From positions 1 to 64,000 of the forward strand of contig JBBRYB010000017.1 of NCBI GenBank assembly GCA_038238115.1: 64,000 bases of DNA. The letters run 5' to 3'. The DNA is from JBBRYB01 sp038238115. GTDB lineage: Bacteria > Actinomycetota > Actinomycetes > Propionibacteriales > Nocardioidaceae. Within the stretch, counting starts at the first letter, position 1. Each line of letters begins with the position of its first letter. Shown here in pieces: positions 50,378-58,610 of the stretch. The notes beneath the pieces were generated by a model that was not told the DNA's origin, made no database searches, and saw only the letters and a program-made list of their open reading frames with translations. The translations under genes and the position numbers were made by a program.

Positions 50378-51303
50378 GACGCGACCTCCTGCATGATCGC
50401 GCCGGCGCCCTCGGCCAGCAGGTCCTCGGCGAGCGCCCGGCCGACGCCCTCGGGATCGTCTGGCCCACCGGCCGCGGACAGCCGCACGAAATGGCTTCCG
50501 TCTGGCGCGACGACGACGCCGCGCAGCCAGATCTCGTCACCGTCGTCGCCTTCGGCCAGCTCTGCCAGCGCCCCGATCGGTGCGCTACAGCCGGCCTCGA
50601 GCGTGCGCAGCAACGACCGCTCGGCCGTGACGGTCGCCCGCGACGCCGGGTCGTCGATGACCCCGGCGACGTCCGCGGCCAACGAGGCCGCGCTCGCCGC
50701 GACCTCCACCGCCAGCGCCCCCTGGCCCGGGGCCGGCAGCATCTGGATGGGGTCGAGGGTCTCGGTCACCTCGGCGACGCGACCCAGCCGAAGCAGGCCG
50801 GCGCGTGCCAGGACGACGGCGTCATGGGTACCTTCAGCGACCTGGCGGAGCCGGGTGTCGACGTTGCCTCGGATGGAGACGACGTCGAGCCCAAGGCCGA
50901 GCGCCCGCAGCTGGGCAGCCCGCCTCGGCGAGCCGGTCCCGACCGTCGATCCCCGCGGCAGTTCGCCGAGTGTCAAGCCGTCTCGGGCGACCAGGGCGTC
51001 TCGCGGGTCCTCTCGCGGCGGCACGCCGGCGACCAGCACGCGTTCGTCGGGCAGCGTCGGGAGGTCCTTGAGCGAGTGCACGACGACGTCGACATCGCCG
51101 CGGACCAAAGCCTCGCGTACGGCGCCGACGAAAACGCCAGTGCCCCCGATCTGCGTGAGTGGAGCGGTCGAGGTGTCGCCTTGACTGACGACGGGCACGA
51201 GCTCGACATCGCACCCGAGGCCGGAGCGCAGGCGCTCAGCGACCCAGGAGCTCTGGGCCCGGGCCAACACACTGGCGCGGGTTCCGATCCGAATCGTTGT
51301 CAC
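50374..51303 (-). CDS. hemC: Hydroxymethylbilane synthase
   Basis: 309 residues from a GTG at 51303 (GTGA overlap with hemA). Polymerises four porphobilinogens. RIGTRASVLARAQSSWV (about 5-21) is the conserved start, HSLKDLPT the catalytic Asp region, and LEAGCSAPIGALAE (about 238-251) holds the dipyrromethane cofactor cysteine. No unusual insertions. Confidence 0.96.
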   Translation of the reverse strand: MTTIRIGTRASVLARAQSSWVAERLRSGLGCDVELVPVVSQGDTSTAPLTQIGGTGVFVGAVREALVRGDVDVVVHSLKDLPTLPDERVLVAGVPPREDPRDALVARDGLTLGELPRGSTVGTGSPRRAAQLRALGLGLDVVSIRGNVDTRLRQVAEGTHDAVVLARAGLLRLGRVAEVTETLDPIQMLPAPGQGALAVEVAASAASLAADVAGVIDDPASRATVTAERSLLRTLEAGCSAPIGALAELAEGDDGDEIWLRGVVVAPDGSHFVRLSAAGGPDDPEGVGRALAEDLLAEGAGAIMQEVAS

Positions 51304-52628
51304 GACGGCTCACCAGTCCGGTTGACGGCTTCGACAGCGGAGATGTTCGTCACAGCCTCGACAGACGCCGGGTTCAACGCGAAGAGCTCCGCCAGCGCGT
51401 CGGCGTAGGTGGAGTCCGGTGACCGCCCGGCGAACTGCTTGATCCGGACGGTCGGCTCGTGCAGAAGCTTGTCGGCGACGCGACGAACGGCCTGCACGAT
51501 TTCTTCGCGCTGTCCGGGAGTGAGGTCGCCGAGGCGTCCCCAGAGCCGTTCGAGCTCGGTCGACACGACGCCTGTGGCCATGGTCCGCAGCGCCACGACC
51601 GTCGGGGCCACTCGGGCGGCGTCGCGAGCGGCGGAGAAGGCGGCGACCTCCTCAGCGACGATCGCCGTGACCGCTGTGACGTCGGCGAGGGCCGAGCCGT
51701 TGTTGACCGAGTCGGTCAGCGACTTGAGGCCGATCAGCGAGACATCCGGCAGGCTGCCGACCGCGGGTGACACGTCATGGGGAAGCGCCAGGTCGACAAC
51801 CACCAAGGCGGACTCCGAGGTCCGGGCGGTCATCGCCTTGGCCACGAGCTCGCCCGAGATGACCGAGCCAGTCGCCGTCGTGCACGAGATGACGAGGTCG
51901 GCCTCTGCGATGACGTCACCGAGGTCAGCCAGGGCGACGGCACGCCCGGCGACCCGGTCGGCCAGCCGCTCCGCGCGGGTTGCCGTCCGCGACGAGATCA
52001 CGATGTCGCTCGCACCCCGGCGGCGTACGGACGATGCGGCGAGTGCAGCAACCGAACCGGCGCCCACGATGCACACCCGGGCGCCCTCGAGCGGGCCGAT
52101 CACCTCGGCCGCGTCGTCCAGAGCCACGGACACGATCGACTGTCCGGCCCCGCCGATGCCGGTCTCCGCGTGGGCCCGTTTGCCCACGCGGAGGCCTTGC
52201 TGGAAGAGGGTGTTGAGGGCACTGCCGACCGAGTCGTCGGACTGGGCCCGCCGCAGCGCGTCGCGGACCTGCCCGAGGATCTGCCTCTCTCCCACGACCA
52301 TGGAGTCGAGCCCAGTGGCGACTTCCAGCAGATGCGCAACTGTCGCTTCGTCGTAATGCACGTATAGCGACGGCAGCAGCTCTGTCATCGACAGGCCGGC
52401 GTGCTCAGCGAGCAGCGCGGTCAGGTCCTCGACGCTCCCGTGGAACCGGTCGACGTCGGCGTAGAGCTCGATCCGGTTGCAGGTGGCCAGGACCACGGCC
52501 TCACGGACATGCTCGGTGTCGAGGACAGCGGTCCTCAGCTTGTCCGCGCCTTGCACATCGAGGGCGAGCCGCTCGAGGAGCTCGACCGGGGCCGAGCGAT
52601 GCGAGGCGCCGACGATCAGGATGCTCAT
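51300..52628 (-). CDS. hemA: Glutamyl-tRNA reductase
   Basis: 442 residues from ATG at 52628 (ATGA overlap with the rex stop). The first step of C5-pathway haem synthesis. VGASHRSAPVELLERLA (about 6-22) opens the catalytic domain, ATCNRIELYADV (about 49-60) carries the catalytic cysteine, and VGAGSVAALAASSVRRRGA is the NADPH site. The C-terminal dimerisation helix follows. Its coupling to rex suggests that haem synthesis follows the NADH/NAD+ ratio. Confidence 0.96.
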   Translation of the reverse strand: MSILIVGASHRSAPVELLERLALDVQGADKLRTAVLDTEHVREAVVLATCNRIELYADVDRFHGSVEDLTALLAEHAGLSMTELLPSLYVHYDEATVAHLLEVATGLDSMVVGERQILGQVRDALRRAQSDDSVGSALNTLFQQGLRVGKRAHAETGIGGAGQSIVSVALDDAAEVIGPLEGARVCIVGAGSVAALAASSVRRRGASDIVISSRTATRAERLADRVAGRAVALADLGDVIAEADLVISCTTATGSVISGELVAKAMTARTSESALVVVDLALPHDVSPAVGSLPDVSLIGLKSLTDSVNNGSALADVTAVTAIVAEEVAAFSAARDAARVAPTVVALRTMATGVVSTELERLWGRLGDLTPGQREEIVQAVRRVADKLLHEPTVRIKQFAGRSPDSTYADALAELFALNPASVEAVTNISAVEAVNRTGEPS

Positions 52629-53332
52629 ATGGCCCTGGCCTCGATCCCCGCGAGCTCGTGGGCCTTGCGCTGCTCGTGATAGGCCAGGATCTGCAGCTCG
52701 ATCGAGAGGTCCACCTTGCGTACGTCGACATGGTCGGGCACCGACAGCACCGCCGGGGCGAAGTTGAGGATGCTGCTGACGCCGGCCGTGACGAGCCGGT
52801 CGCATACGTCCTGCGCGGCCTTGGCGGGGGTCGCGATCACGCCGATCGAGACCGAGCACGTACGGACGATGTCGTCGAGATCGTCAAGCGATGAGATGTG
52901 GAGTCCGCCGACCCCTTCGCCGACCCGGTCGGGATCACTGTCGAGCAGCGCGGCCACCTGGAAGCCACGCGAGGCGAAGCCGCTGTAGTTAGCCAGGGCG
53001 TGCCCAAGGTTGCCGATGCCGACGATCACGACCGGCCAGTCCTGGGTCAGTCCGATCTCACGGGCGATCTGGTAGCGCAGGTAGTTCACGTCGTAGCCCA
53101 CGCCGCGGGTCCCATAGGTGCCGAGGTAGGACAGATCCTTGCGAAGCTTCGCGGAGTTGACGCCCGCGGCACTCGCCAGGTCTTCGCTGCTCGCGGTGAT
53201 CACGTCGCGCTCGGCGAGGGCCGTGAGCGCCCGCAGGTAGACGGGAAGGCGGGCGACCGTAGCCTCGGGTATGCCACGCTCGGCGCGCTCATCCCGGGCT
53301 CCCCCGCTCTTGCGGCTACGTGCAGTGGTCAC
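52625..53332 (-). CDS. rex: Redox-sensing transcriptional repressor Rex
   Basis: 235 residues from a GTG at 53332 with GGAG before it. Winged helix (about 20-80, with SAAGVNSAKLRKDLSYLG and TRGVGYDVNYL) followed by a Rossmann domain with VGIGNLGHALANYSGF (about 103-118). Rex dissociates from DNA when NADH is high. It is the first gene of the rex-hemACDBL cluster. A candidate Rex site overlaps its own promoter, suggesting autoregulation. Extra N-terminal residues (1-20) are basic. Confidence 0.95.
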   Translation of the reverse strand: MTTARSRKSGGARDERAERGIPEATVARLPVYLRALTALAERDVITASSEDLASAAGVNSAKLRKDLSYLGTYGTRGVGYDVNYLRYQIAREIGLTQDWPVVIVGIGNLGHALANYSGFASRGFQVAALLDSDPDRVGEGVGGLHISSLDDLDDIVRTCSVSIGVIATPAKAAQDVCDRLVTAGVSSILNFAPAVLSVPDHVDVRKVDLSIELQILAYHEQRKAHELAGIEARAI

Positions 53333-53411
53333 GGTGCTCCTGGAGTCACTGGTGTTGCTGTGTCACTGCAGGACGAGTGCCTAAGACAGCGACACGGTCC
53401 TGCAACCAGCG

Positions 53412-53451
53412 GTAACACAGCCACTGTAGGAGTTTGTGAACGGGAGAACAA
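53412..53451 (-). promoter_or_regulatory. Rex promoter with candidate Rex operator
   Basis: TTGTGAACGGGAGAACAA at 53434-53451 keeps one full Rex half (TTGTGAAC) and a degenerate second half. On the minus strand TTCACA (53440-53435) and TGTTAC (53417-53412), 17 bp apart, could be -35 and -10, so bound Rex would cover the -35. The start codon is about 80 bp further on. Confidence 0.5.
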
Positions 53452-53628
53452 AATCGCCGGCCGGTGCGCGCCGGCACCCTGTGATCCCGCTCACTTCGGG
53501 AGGGGCTGCGCCCGGCCACGCCCACCCCGGAACCGGCGTAACCAGGGTCGGCCGTGTCCAGCCCGAGAGGCCGGTCGAACGTCGGTCGGGACCAGCGACC
53601 GCTCCGGGCGCGGGTTGCCGGCTCGGTG

Positions 53629-53865
53629 CTAACGGGTGAGCGCGGCTCTGAGCCGCCGAGCGTCGACCCGCCAGAAGTCGTGCTGGGCACCGTCGACGAA
53701 CGTGACCGGGATCTGCTCGCCGTACTCGTGCAGCAGGTCCGCCTCCGCGGTGATGTCCACCTCGTCGAACGTCTCGCCCAGCTCCTCGCAGACGCCCGCG
53801 ATGACCATCCTCGCGTCGTCACACAGGTGACACCCGGGCTTGGACAGCAAGCGGACCCGCGTCAT
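53629..53865 (-). CDS. Glutaredoxin-like (DUF836) protein
   Basis: 78 residues. A short thioredoxin-fold protein with CHLC at about 12-15 (LLSKPGCHLCDDARMV), PVTFVDGAQHDFWRVD and a cis-Pro in QIPVTF. DUF836 proteins are minimal glutaredoxins of uncertain partner. It lies 296 bp upstream of rex on the same strand, and is divergent from the BldN-like sigma factor. It is a plausible redox partner in this redox-sensing neighbourhood, but that is inference. Confidence 0.9.
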   Translation of the reverse strand: MTRVRLLSKPGCHLCDDARMVIAGVCEELGETFDEVDITAEADLLHEYGEQIPVTFVDGAQHDFWRVDARRLRAALTR

Positions 53866-53907
53866 GAACAGGAGTCTGGCACATTGCCCCGGCCCGCTCT
53901 CGCGGCT

Positions 53908-53913
53908 ACTCTA
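53908..53913 (-). promoter_or_regulatory. Candidate -10 for the glutaredoxin gene
   Basis: On the minus strand this is TAGAGT, fitting TANNNT, 42 bp before the ATG at 53865. The -35 is weak (TTTCGG at 53936-53931). Confidence 0.35.
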
Positions 53914-54001
53914 AGTGACCGCTCCGACGACCGAAAGCTCGAATTTGCCAAACCGCCGTCCACTTCCCAAAAGCGAGGCCGAGATGGCGCTTGACGTTCG
54001 G

Positions 54002-54031
54002 TTCACAAGGGTACAGATGCCAGCGTACGAT
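54002..54031 (+). promoter_or_regulatory. Candidate promoter for BldN-like sigma gene
   Basis: TTCACA at 54002-54007 and TACGAT at 54026-54031 with 18 bp between. The transcript would start near 54038, leaving about 33 bases before the ATG with GGAGGGAG inside. Confidence 0.4.
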
Positions 54032-54070
54032 CTGGCCATAGACGGCGCGGCAGCGCTGGAGGGAGTTGTC

Positions 54071-54775
54071 ATGCCTTCGTCGGACCGCGCCCTGCGCAGT
54101 GGCTATGCCATCTTGCGCTGCGCCGTCGCCGACGTGCTAGCGACCTCTGATCCATGGTTCTCGACGTCGCCGCAATCTCCCGGAGGCCCCGGGTCCGCAG
54201 GCTCTCACTACCTGCCCGACTCTGACGACGGCGGCCGGATCGCCGCCCTCGTCGACCTTGCACGCGATGGCGACACGGAGGCCTTCGGCGCCTTGTACGA
54301 CCACTACAGCCCGGCCGTCTACCGCTTCATCTACTACCGGGTCAGCGCCCAGATGCTAGCGGAGGACCTAACCAGTGAGACGTTCTTCAGGGCGCTGCGG
54401 TCGATGGCGCGCTTCCAGTGGCAGGGCAAGGACTTCGGCGCGTGGCTGACCACGATCGCCCGCAACCTGGTCGTCGACCACTACAAGGCTGCGCGCACCC
54501 GACTGGAGCGGACCACCGACGACCTCACCGATCGTCAGGAGGTCGTGGCAGGTCCTGAGGAAGAGGTGCTCAGCGGTCTGACCAACGAAATCCTGCACGA
54601 GACTATGCGCAAACTGCCGACCGAGCAGCAGGAGTGTCTCGTGTTGCGCTTCCTCAACGACACCTCAATCGCCGAGACCGCGCTCGCGCTCGGCAAGTCC
54701 GAGGGCGCGGTCAAGCAGCTTCAGCTGCGGGCGGTTCGCAACCTTGCGCGGCTTCTTCCGGAGGGTCTGCGGTGA
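54071..54775 (+). CDS. BldN-like ECF sigma factor
   Basis: 234 residues from ATG at 54071, chosen because GGAGGGAG precedes it by five bases. The frame is open upstream without support. Region 2 includes FGALYDHYSPAVYRFIYYRV and AEDLTSETFFRALRSMARFQ (about 75-118); WQGKDFGAWLTTIARNLVVD follows. Region 4 has RKLPTEQQECLVLRFLND and SIAETALALGKSEGAVKQLQ. The sequence pattern and the next gene resemble Streptomyces BldN with its anti-sigma RsbN. The N-terminal 70 residues are variable. Its target genes are unknown. Confidence 0.92.
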   Translation: MPSSDRALRSGYAILRCAVADVLATSDPWFSTSPQSPGGPGSAGSHYLPDSDDGGRIAALVDLARDGDTEAFGALYDHYSPAVYRFIYYRVSAQMLAEDLTSETFFRALRSMARFQWQGKDFGAWLTTIARNLVVDHYKAARTRLERTTDDLTDRQEVVAGPEEEVLSGLTNEILHETMRKLPTEQQECLVLRFLNDTSIAETALALGKSEGAVKQLQLRAVRNLARLLPEGLR

Positions 54776-54804
54776 TGCGTCCGAGAAAAGACCGATGCGT
54801 CTGC

Positions 54805-54833
54805 CGTAACCCCGACTGTCGATCGATCGTTCG
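54805..54833 (+). promoter_or_regulatory. Candidate ECF-type promoter for the RsbN-like gene
   Basis: CGTAAC at 54805-54810, then 17 bp, then CGTTCG at 54828-54833. BldN-type promoters in Streptomyces are described as CGTAAC with CGTTGA 16 bp further. The -35-like half is exact; the -10-like half and spacing are near matches. It lies 94 bp before the ATG. Confidence 0.45.
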
Positions 54834-54926
54834 CCAGTCGAGAAGCCAGCGGTTGTACATGGCGAGGGTAGTCCGCTTTGCGCGGGTATCTTCGCTTAAA
54901 GTGAGTTCAGACCAGAGAGTACGGCA

Positions 54927-56390
54927 ATGATGCGACGGGCGTCGGCACGACGCGCAGACGAGTTCTCTGCTGCCCTTGACGGCAGCAGGGCGATGTCGGC
55001 GACGTCTGAAGAGACGCAGGCCTTCGTCGGCATCGTGGCGCAAATCCGTGAGCTCGAGACCCCGGTCATGCAGTCCGACTTCTCGGCCGACCTTCGCTCC
55101 CGGCTGATGCAGGCGGCGCCGGAATATCTGACCGCAGCCGCGGTGCCGAGCCGGACACGCAGGCGTCGTGCGACGCCGATCCCTGTCACGCGCGAGCCGG
55201 TCCGGCTACGGGTGCTCCGGGTCCTGGCAGCCACCTGTGTCTTCGTCGGAGTGGCCGCCGGGACGGCGGCGGCGAGCCAGTCCGCGCTTCCCGGTGACCC
55301 GCTCTACCCGGTCAAGCGCGCGATCGAGCAGGTCAACGTCGCGACGGCAGGGTCGCTGGCCGAACGTGGACAGGACCTCATCGACCAAGCCGGCACCCGG
55401 CTTGCAGAGGTCAAGGGCCTCACGGGCGCGCATTCAAACGACCCGGCGACGACACCGCTGATCGAACAGACGCTCCAGGACTTCAAGAGCCAGGCCAATG
55501 CCGGCGCCCAGGCGCTGATGGATGCCTACAGAGACGAGGAGAGCTCGGTGAGCATCAACGTGCTCCGCACGTTCACCAGTGACTCCGTGAACCAGCTCGC
55601 CGACCTCAGCAAAGTGGTGCCGACCAACGCCAACGACGACCTTTCCCACGCCGTCGAGGCCCTGTCCACCATCGATACCAACGCGCAACAGGCGTGCTTC
55701 AGCTGCAGCGATCTGCCTCAGCTGGATGTGACGGCTAACCTGATCGACCTGGAAAGCTCGACCCAGGGACCCGCCCAGCCCACGGTGGGCAGCAACCCGG
55801 CCCAGACGCCGCAGGGCAGCGGGCCGCTGACCACGCAGGACCCGCAGCTGACGAGCGGCTCCGAGGCACCGGGGGCTGTCCCGCCGGCGGGGACGACTGC
55901 TCCGGCTCCCGGTGACCCGACCGACCCGGCCACCCAGGCTACGGATGGAGTGCCGCCGACCGATCAGCCCACGACGGGGCCTGGTGGCATCATCGCACCG
56001 CTCACTCCCACGTTGCCCGCCATATCGGACCTCCCCGCGACGACCGACCCGCAAACCCCTACCGACGCTCCCACGGTGACCGAAATGCTCACGCCGACCC
56101 TGGTGCCCACGCCCACCGACCCGCCCACCCCGACCGACGTCCCCACGCCCACCGATCCGCCTACCGTGACCGACGTCCCCACGCCCACCGACCCGCCTAC
56201 CGGGACGGAAGAGCCCACGACGACCGACCCGGCGACCGGCTCCTCGAACCCCCCTCCCGACACGGCCGCTCCCACGACGCAGCCGACAACGTCCTCGGAG
56301 CCCCCCACCGCTTCGGTACCGGATCCGTCGCCCTCGGACCCATCGGCGACACTTCCTTCCGTGACCGCGGACGGCGAGTTGTTGCCCTGA
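54927..56390 (+). CDS. DUF5667 anti-sigma-like membrane protein (RsbN-like) with Pro/Thr tail
   Basis: 487 residues. The N-terminal 90 residues are cytosolic with RRADEFSAALDG and SDFSADLRSRLMQAAPEYL. One membrane helix follows at about 94-116. The extracytoplasmic DUF5667 part includes ALPGDPLYPVKRAIEQVNVA (119-138), LIDQAGTRLAEVKGL and QTLQDFKSQANAGAQALMDAY. From about 275 the chain is Pro/Thr/Asp-rich and includes three 12-residue repeats. Its position 151 bp after a BldN-like sigma gene and its fold match RsbN, which holds BldN at the membrane. The anti-sigma role is inferred. A cysteine pair CFSC lies near 251-254. Confidence 0.85.
   Translation: MMRRASARRADEFSAALDGSRAMSATSEETQAFVGIVAQIRELETPVMQSDFSADLRSRLMQAAPEYLTAAAVPSRTRRRRATPIPVTREPVRLRVLRVLAATCVFVGVAAGTAAASQSALPGDPLYPVKRAIEQVNVATAGSLAERGQDLIDQAGTRLAEVKGLTGAHSNDPATTPLIEQTLQDFKSQANAGAQALMDAYRDEESSVSINVLRTFTSDSVNQLADLSKVVPTNANDDLSHAVEALSTIDTNAQQACFSCSDLPQLDVTANLIDLESSTQGPAQPTVGSNPAQTPQGSGPLTTQDPQLTSGSEAPGAVPPAGTTAPAPGDPTDPATQATDGVPPTDQPTTGPGGIIAPLTPTLPAISDLPATTDPQTPTDAPTVTEMLTPTLVPTPTDPPTPTDVPTPTDPPTVTDVPTPTDPPTGTEEPTTTDPATGSSNPPPDTAAPTTQPTTSSEPPTASVPDPSPSDPSATLPSVTADGELLP
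56109..56216 (+). repeat. 36-bp tandem repeats in RsbN-like gene
   Basis: Three in-frame 36-bp units at 56109, 56145 and 56181 encode the 12-residue unit T-P-T-D-P-P-T-x-T-D/E-V/E-P. They lie in the Pro/Thr-rich tail outside the membrane. Confidence 0.85.
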
Positions 56391-56448
56391 CCGCCTGCGG
56401 GCGAGTGGGCTGTCATGGGCTGGAGCCGCCTGTCAAGCTCCGTGCCAG

Positions 56449-56467
56449 GGCGGCCATGTATGCCGCC
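56449..56467. terminator. Candidate bidirectional terminator
   Basis: GGCGGC (56449-56454), CATGTAT loop, GCCGCC (56462-56467), between the convergent RsbN-like and acyltransferase stops. No T-tract. Confidence 0.45.
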
Positions 56468-56478
56468 AGCCAGGGGAC

Positions 56479-57573
56479 CTAGCTGAAGACGCCGTTGCGC
56501 TGGACGAGCAGGGAGTACAGCGTCTGCTGGATCGTCTCGCGCACCTGGTCGGTGACGTTGAAGACGAGCATCGGGTCGTCCGCAGCGCCTTCGCCGTAGG
56601 AGTCGGTGCGGATGGGTTCGCCGAACTCGATCAGCCACTTCGAGGGCAGCGGAACCAAGCCCAGCAGACCCAGCCACGGAAACAGCGGCGTGATCGGAAC
56701 GTAGGGAACGCCGAGCAGCCTGGCCAGCGAAGCGAGGTTGCCGATCATGGGGTAGATCTCCTCCGCGCCTACCACGGAGCACGGCACGATGGGCACTCCG
56801 GTACGTAGCGCGGCCGACACGAAGCCGCCCCGCCCAAAGCGCTGGAGCTTGTAGCGCTCGGAGAACGGCTTGCCGATGCCCTTGAAGCCCTCGGGCCAGA
56901 CGCCCACCAGCTCTCCACGCGACAGCATCCGCTCGGCGTCTTCGGTGCTCGCCAACGTAGCGCCGCCCTTTCGAGCAAGCTCACCGACGAACGGGAGCCG
57001 AAACACCAGATCAGCCCCGAGCGCGCGCAGGTAACGCCCGGTGTGGTCATGGACCATGAGGGCCGTCATCATCCCGTCCAGCGGGACTGTGCCGGAGTGG
57101 TTGGAGACGACGAGCGCGCCGCCGTCGCGCGGGATGTTCTCGGCTCCGCGCACCTCGAGCCGGAACCACTTCTCGGCCAGCGGTCGCAGCGCCGTGAGTA
57201 CCAGGCGGTCGGTGATTTCGACGTCGAAGCCGAACTCGTCGACCTCGTAGTCACCGGTGATTCGTCGCCGGGCGAAGGCCAACATCTCGGCGAGCCTGCG
57301 CTCCCAGGAGGCGTCGCCGAAGACCTGACGGGCAGCGGTCATGACCGCCTCGACGGCCTCCCCCACGTCGACCCTGCGCTGAGAGGGCTCGGGCCCGACC
57401 GTGGGCTGGGGCCCGACCGGTGGGGCTTCGGTAGGGGGCTCAGGCGGCGCCTGCTTGCGGGTAGACGTGGTCGGCTTCGGCGCCAGGGCGCGCGCCGCGG
57501 CCGTCGGTGATGTGCGTGAGCCGCGACCGGGCCGTCCCCGCCCGCCGATGGGGATGATGTCAGCGTCCGCCAT
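56479..57573 (-). CDS. 1-acylglycerol-3-phosphate acyltransferase family protein
   Basis: 364 residues. The N-terminal 75 residues are Pro/Thr/Arg-rich and disordered. The acyltransferase motif NHSGTVPLDG (NHX4D form, about 156-165) is followed by GVWPEGFKGIG (about 222-232) and PIVPCSVVGAEE. This is the PlsC-like fold, probably lysophospholipid or glycolipid acylation at the membrane; the acceptor is unknown. ATG at 57573 overlaps the epimerase stop by 14 bp, so the two are coupled. It is the last gene of the bldC-bS22-epimerase-acyltransferase order. Confidence 0.92.
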   Translation of the reverse strand: MADADIIPIGGRGRPGRGSRTSPTAAARALAPKPTTSTRKQAPPEPPTEAPPVGPQPTVGPEPSQRRVDVGEAVEAVMTAARQVFGDASWERRLAEMLAFARRRITGDYEVDEFGFDVEITDRLVLTALRPLAEKWFRLEVRGAENIPRDGGALVVSNHSGTVPLDGMMTALMVHDHTGRYLRALGADLVFRLPFVGELARKGGATLASTEDAERMLSRGELVGVWPEGFKGIGKPFSERYKLQRFGRGGFVSAALRTGVPIVPCSVVGAEEIYPMIGNLASLARLLGVPYVPITPLFPWLGLLGLVPLPSKWLIEFGEPIRTDSYGEGAADDPMLVFNVTDQVRETIQQTLYSLLVQRNGVFS

Positions 57574-58594
57574 GTGCCACTACTTTCGAGATCAAGGCCT
57601 TGACCTGGCTTTCGACGTCCGCCACCCGCTGGGCGTCAAAGACCCCAGGGCGCAGCCGCCGCACGAACGCGTCGAACGCCTGTGCGGTCGTGTGCAGCGG
57701 CGTGAAGCCGAGCACGTCGCGCATCGCCGTAGTGTCGAGGCCCCGCCCGTGCGTGAGAAAGGCGATCTGCTCAGCCGACAGGTCGGCCGCCCTGGCCGGC
57801 GGATTCACCGAACCGATGGAGGCCAGCGCCACCGAGGGAAGCGCCACGCTCGGGCGGCCCAGACGACGTACGGCCTGGGACAACATGAGGACTCCGTCGC
57901 CTGCCAGGTTGAAGGTGCCGGGTATGCCGGCCAGGGTCGCGTGGTGCAGAGCCGTAAGCGCGTCCTCCTCGTGGCAGAACTGCAGGCGCGGGTCGAAGCC
58001 GAGGATGGTCGGAATGACCGGCAGCTCGAAGTAGCGCGTGAGCGTGGTCTCGATCCGCGGGCCGATGAGGTTGGCGCAGCGCAGCATCGTGACCTCGACG
58101 TCGGGTCGCCGCCGGGCGAAGCCGCGCACATAGCCCTCGACCTCGACGGAGTCCTTCGCGAAGCCGGACCGGGGCAGCTGCTTGGGGGCCATGTCCTCGC
58201 TGAACATCGCCGGGTCACGCGAGGAGGAACCGTAGACCGTGGCGGACGACTTCACGACGAGCCGCCTGACGCCGGCCGCCTGCTGGCATGCAGCAAGCAA
58301 CTGCATGGTGCCGATGACGTTGATCTCTTTCATCGAGGTGCGCCCGCCCGCACCGCTCGGGGTGGCGATCACCCCCAAGTGGACGACTGTGTCGACGTCC
58401 TCCGTGGCGATGACCTTGGTGATGACGGGGTTGCGGATGTCGGCCCGTACGAACCGGACGGCACCGAGGTCTTGGCGAGGCGGGACGACGTCGATGCCGA
58501 TGACCTTGTCGACATCCCGATCGGCCGAGATCCGGCGCGCGAAACGGCCGCCGAGATCCCGGCAGACACCGGTAACCAGGACGACGCGACCCAT
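57560..58594 (-). CDS. NAD-dependent epimerase/dehydratase family protein
   Basis: 344 residues from ATG at 58594. An SDR fold opening with VLVTGVCRDLGGRFARR (GXXGXXG-like, about 5-21), DVDTVVHLGVIATP near 67-80, and the YxxxK region replaced by SSATVYGSSSRDPAM. The catalytic-type Tyr-Lys pair is not clear. HEEDALTALHHATLAG and NLAGDGVLMLSQAVRRLG follow. In actinobacteria this gene type is regularly found between bS22 and a PlsC-like acyltransferase; its substrate is not known. The final third is less conserved. Confidence 0.88.
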   Translation of the reverse strand: MGRVVLVTGVCRDLGGRFARRISADRDVDKVIGIDVVPPRQDLGAVRFVRADIRNPVITKVIATEDVDTVVHLGVIATPSGAGGRTSMKEINVIGTMQLLAACQQAAGVRRLVVKSSATVYGSSSRDPAMFSEDMAPKQLPRSGFAKDSVEVEGYVRGFARRRPDVEVTMLRCANLIGPRIETTLTRYFELPVIPTILGFDPRLQFCHEEDALTALHHATLAGIPGTFNLAGDGVLMLSQAVRRLGRPSVALPSVALASIGSVNPPARAADLSAEQIAFLTHGRGLDTTAMRDVLGFTPLHTTAQAFDAFVRRLRPGVFDAQRVADVESQVKALISKVVAHGGR

Positions 58595-58610
58595 GGCAGA
58601 TCCGGGTCGG

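Noticed and set aside
53989..54008. Rex site in front of the BldN-like sigma gene
   Set aside because: TTCACAA is present at 54002-54008, but the partner half matches at only three of seven positions.
53915..54070. Longer start for the BldN-like sigma factor
   Set aside because: The extra residues lack similarity, while GGAGGGAG precedes ATG 54071 at ideal spacing.
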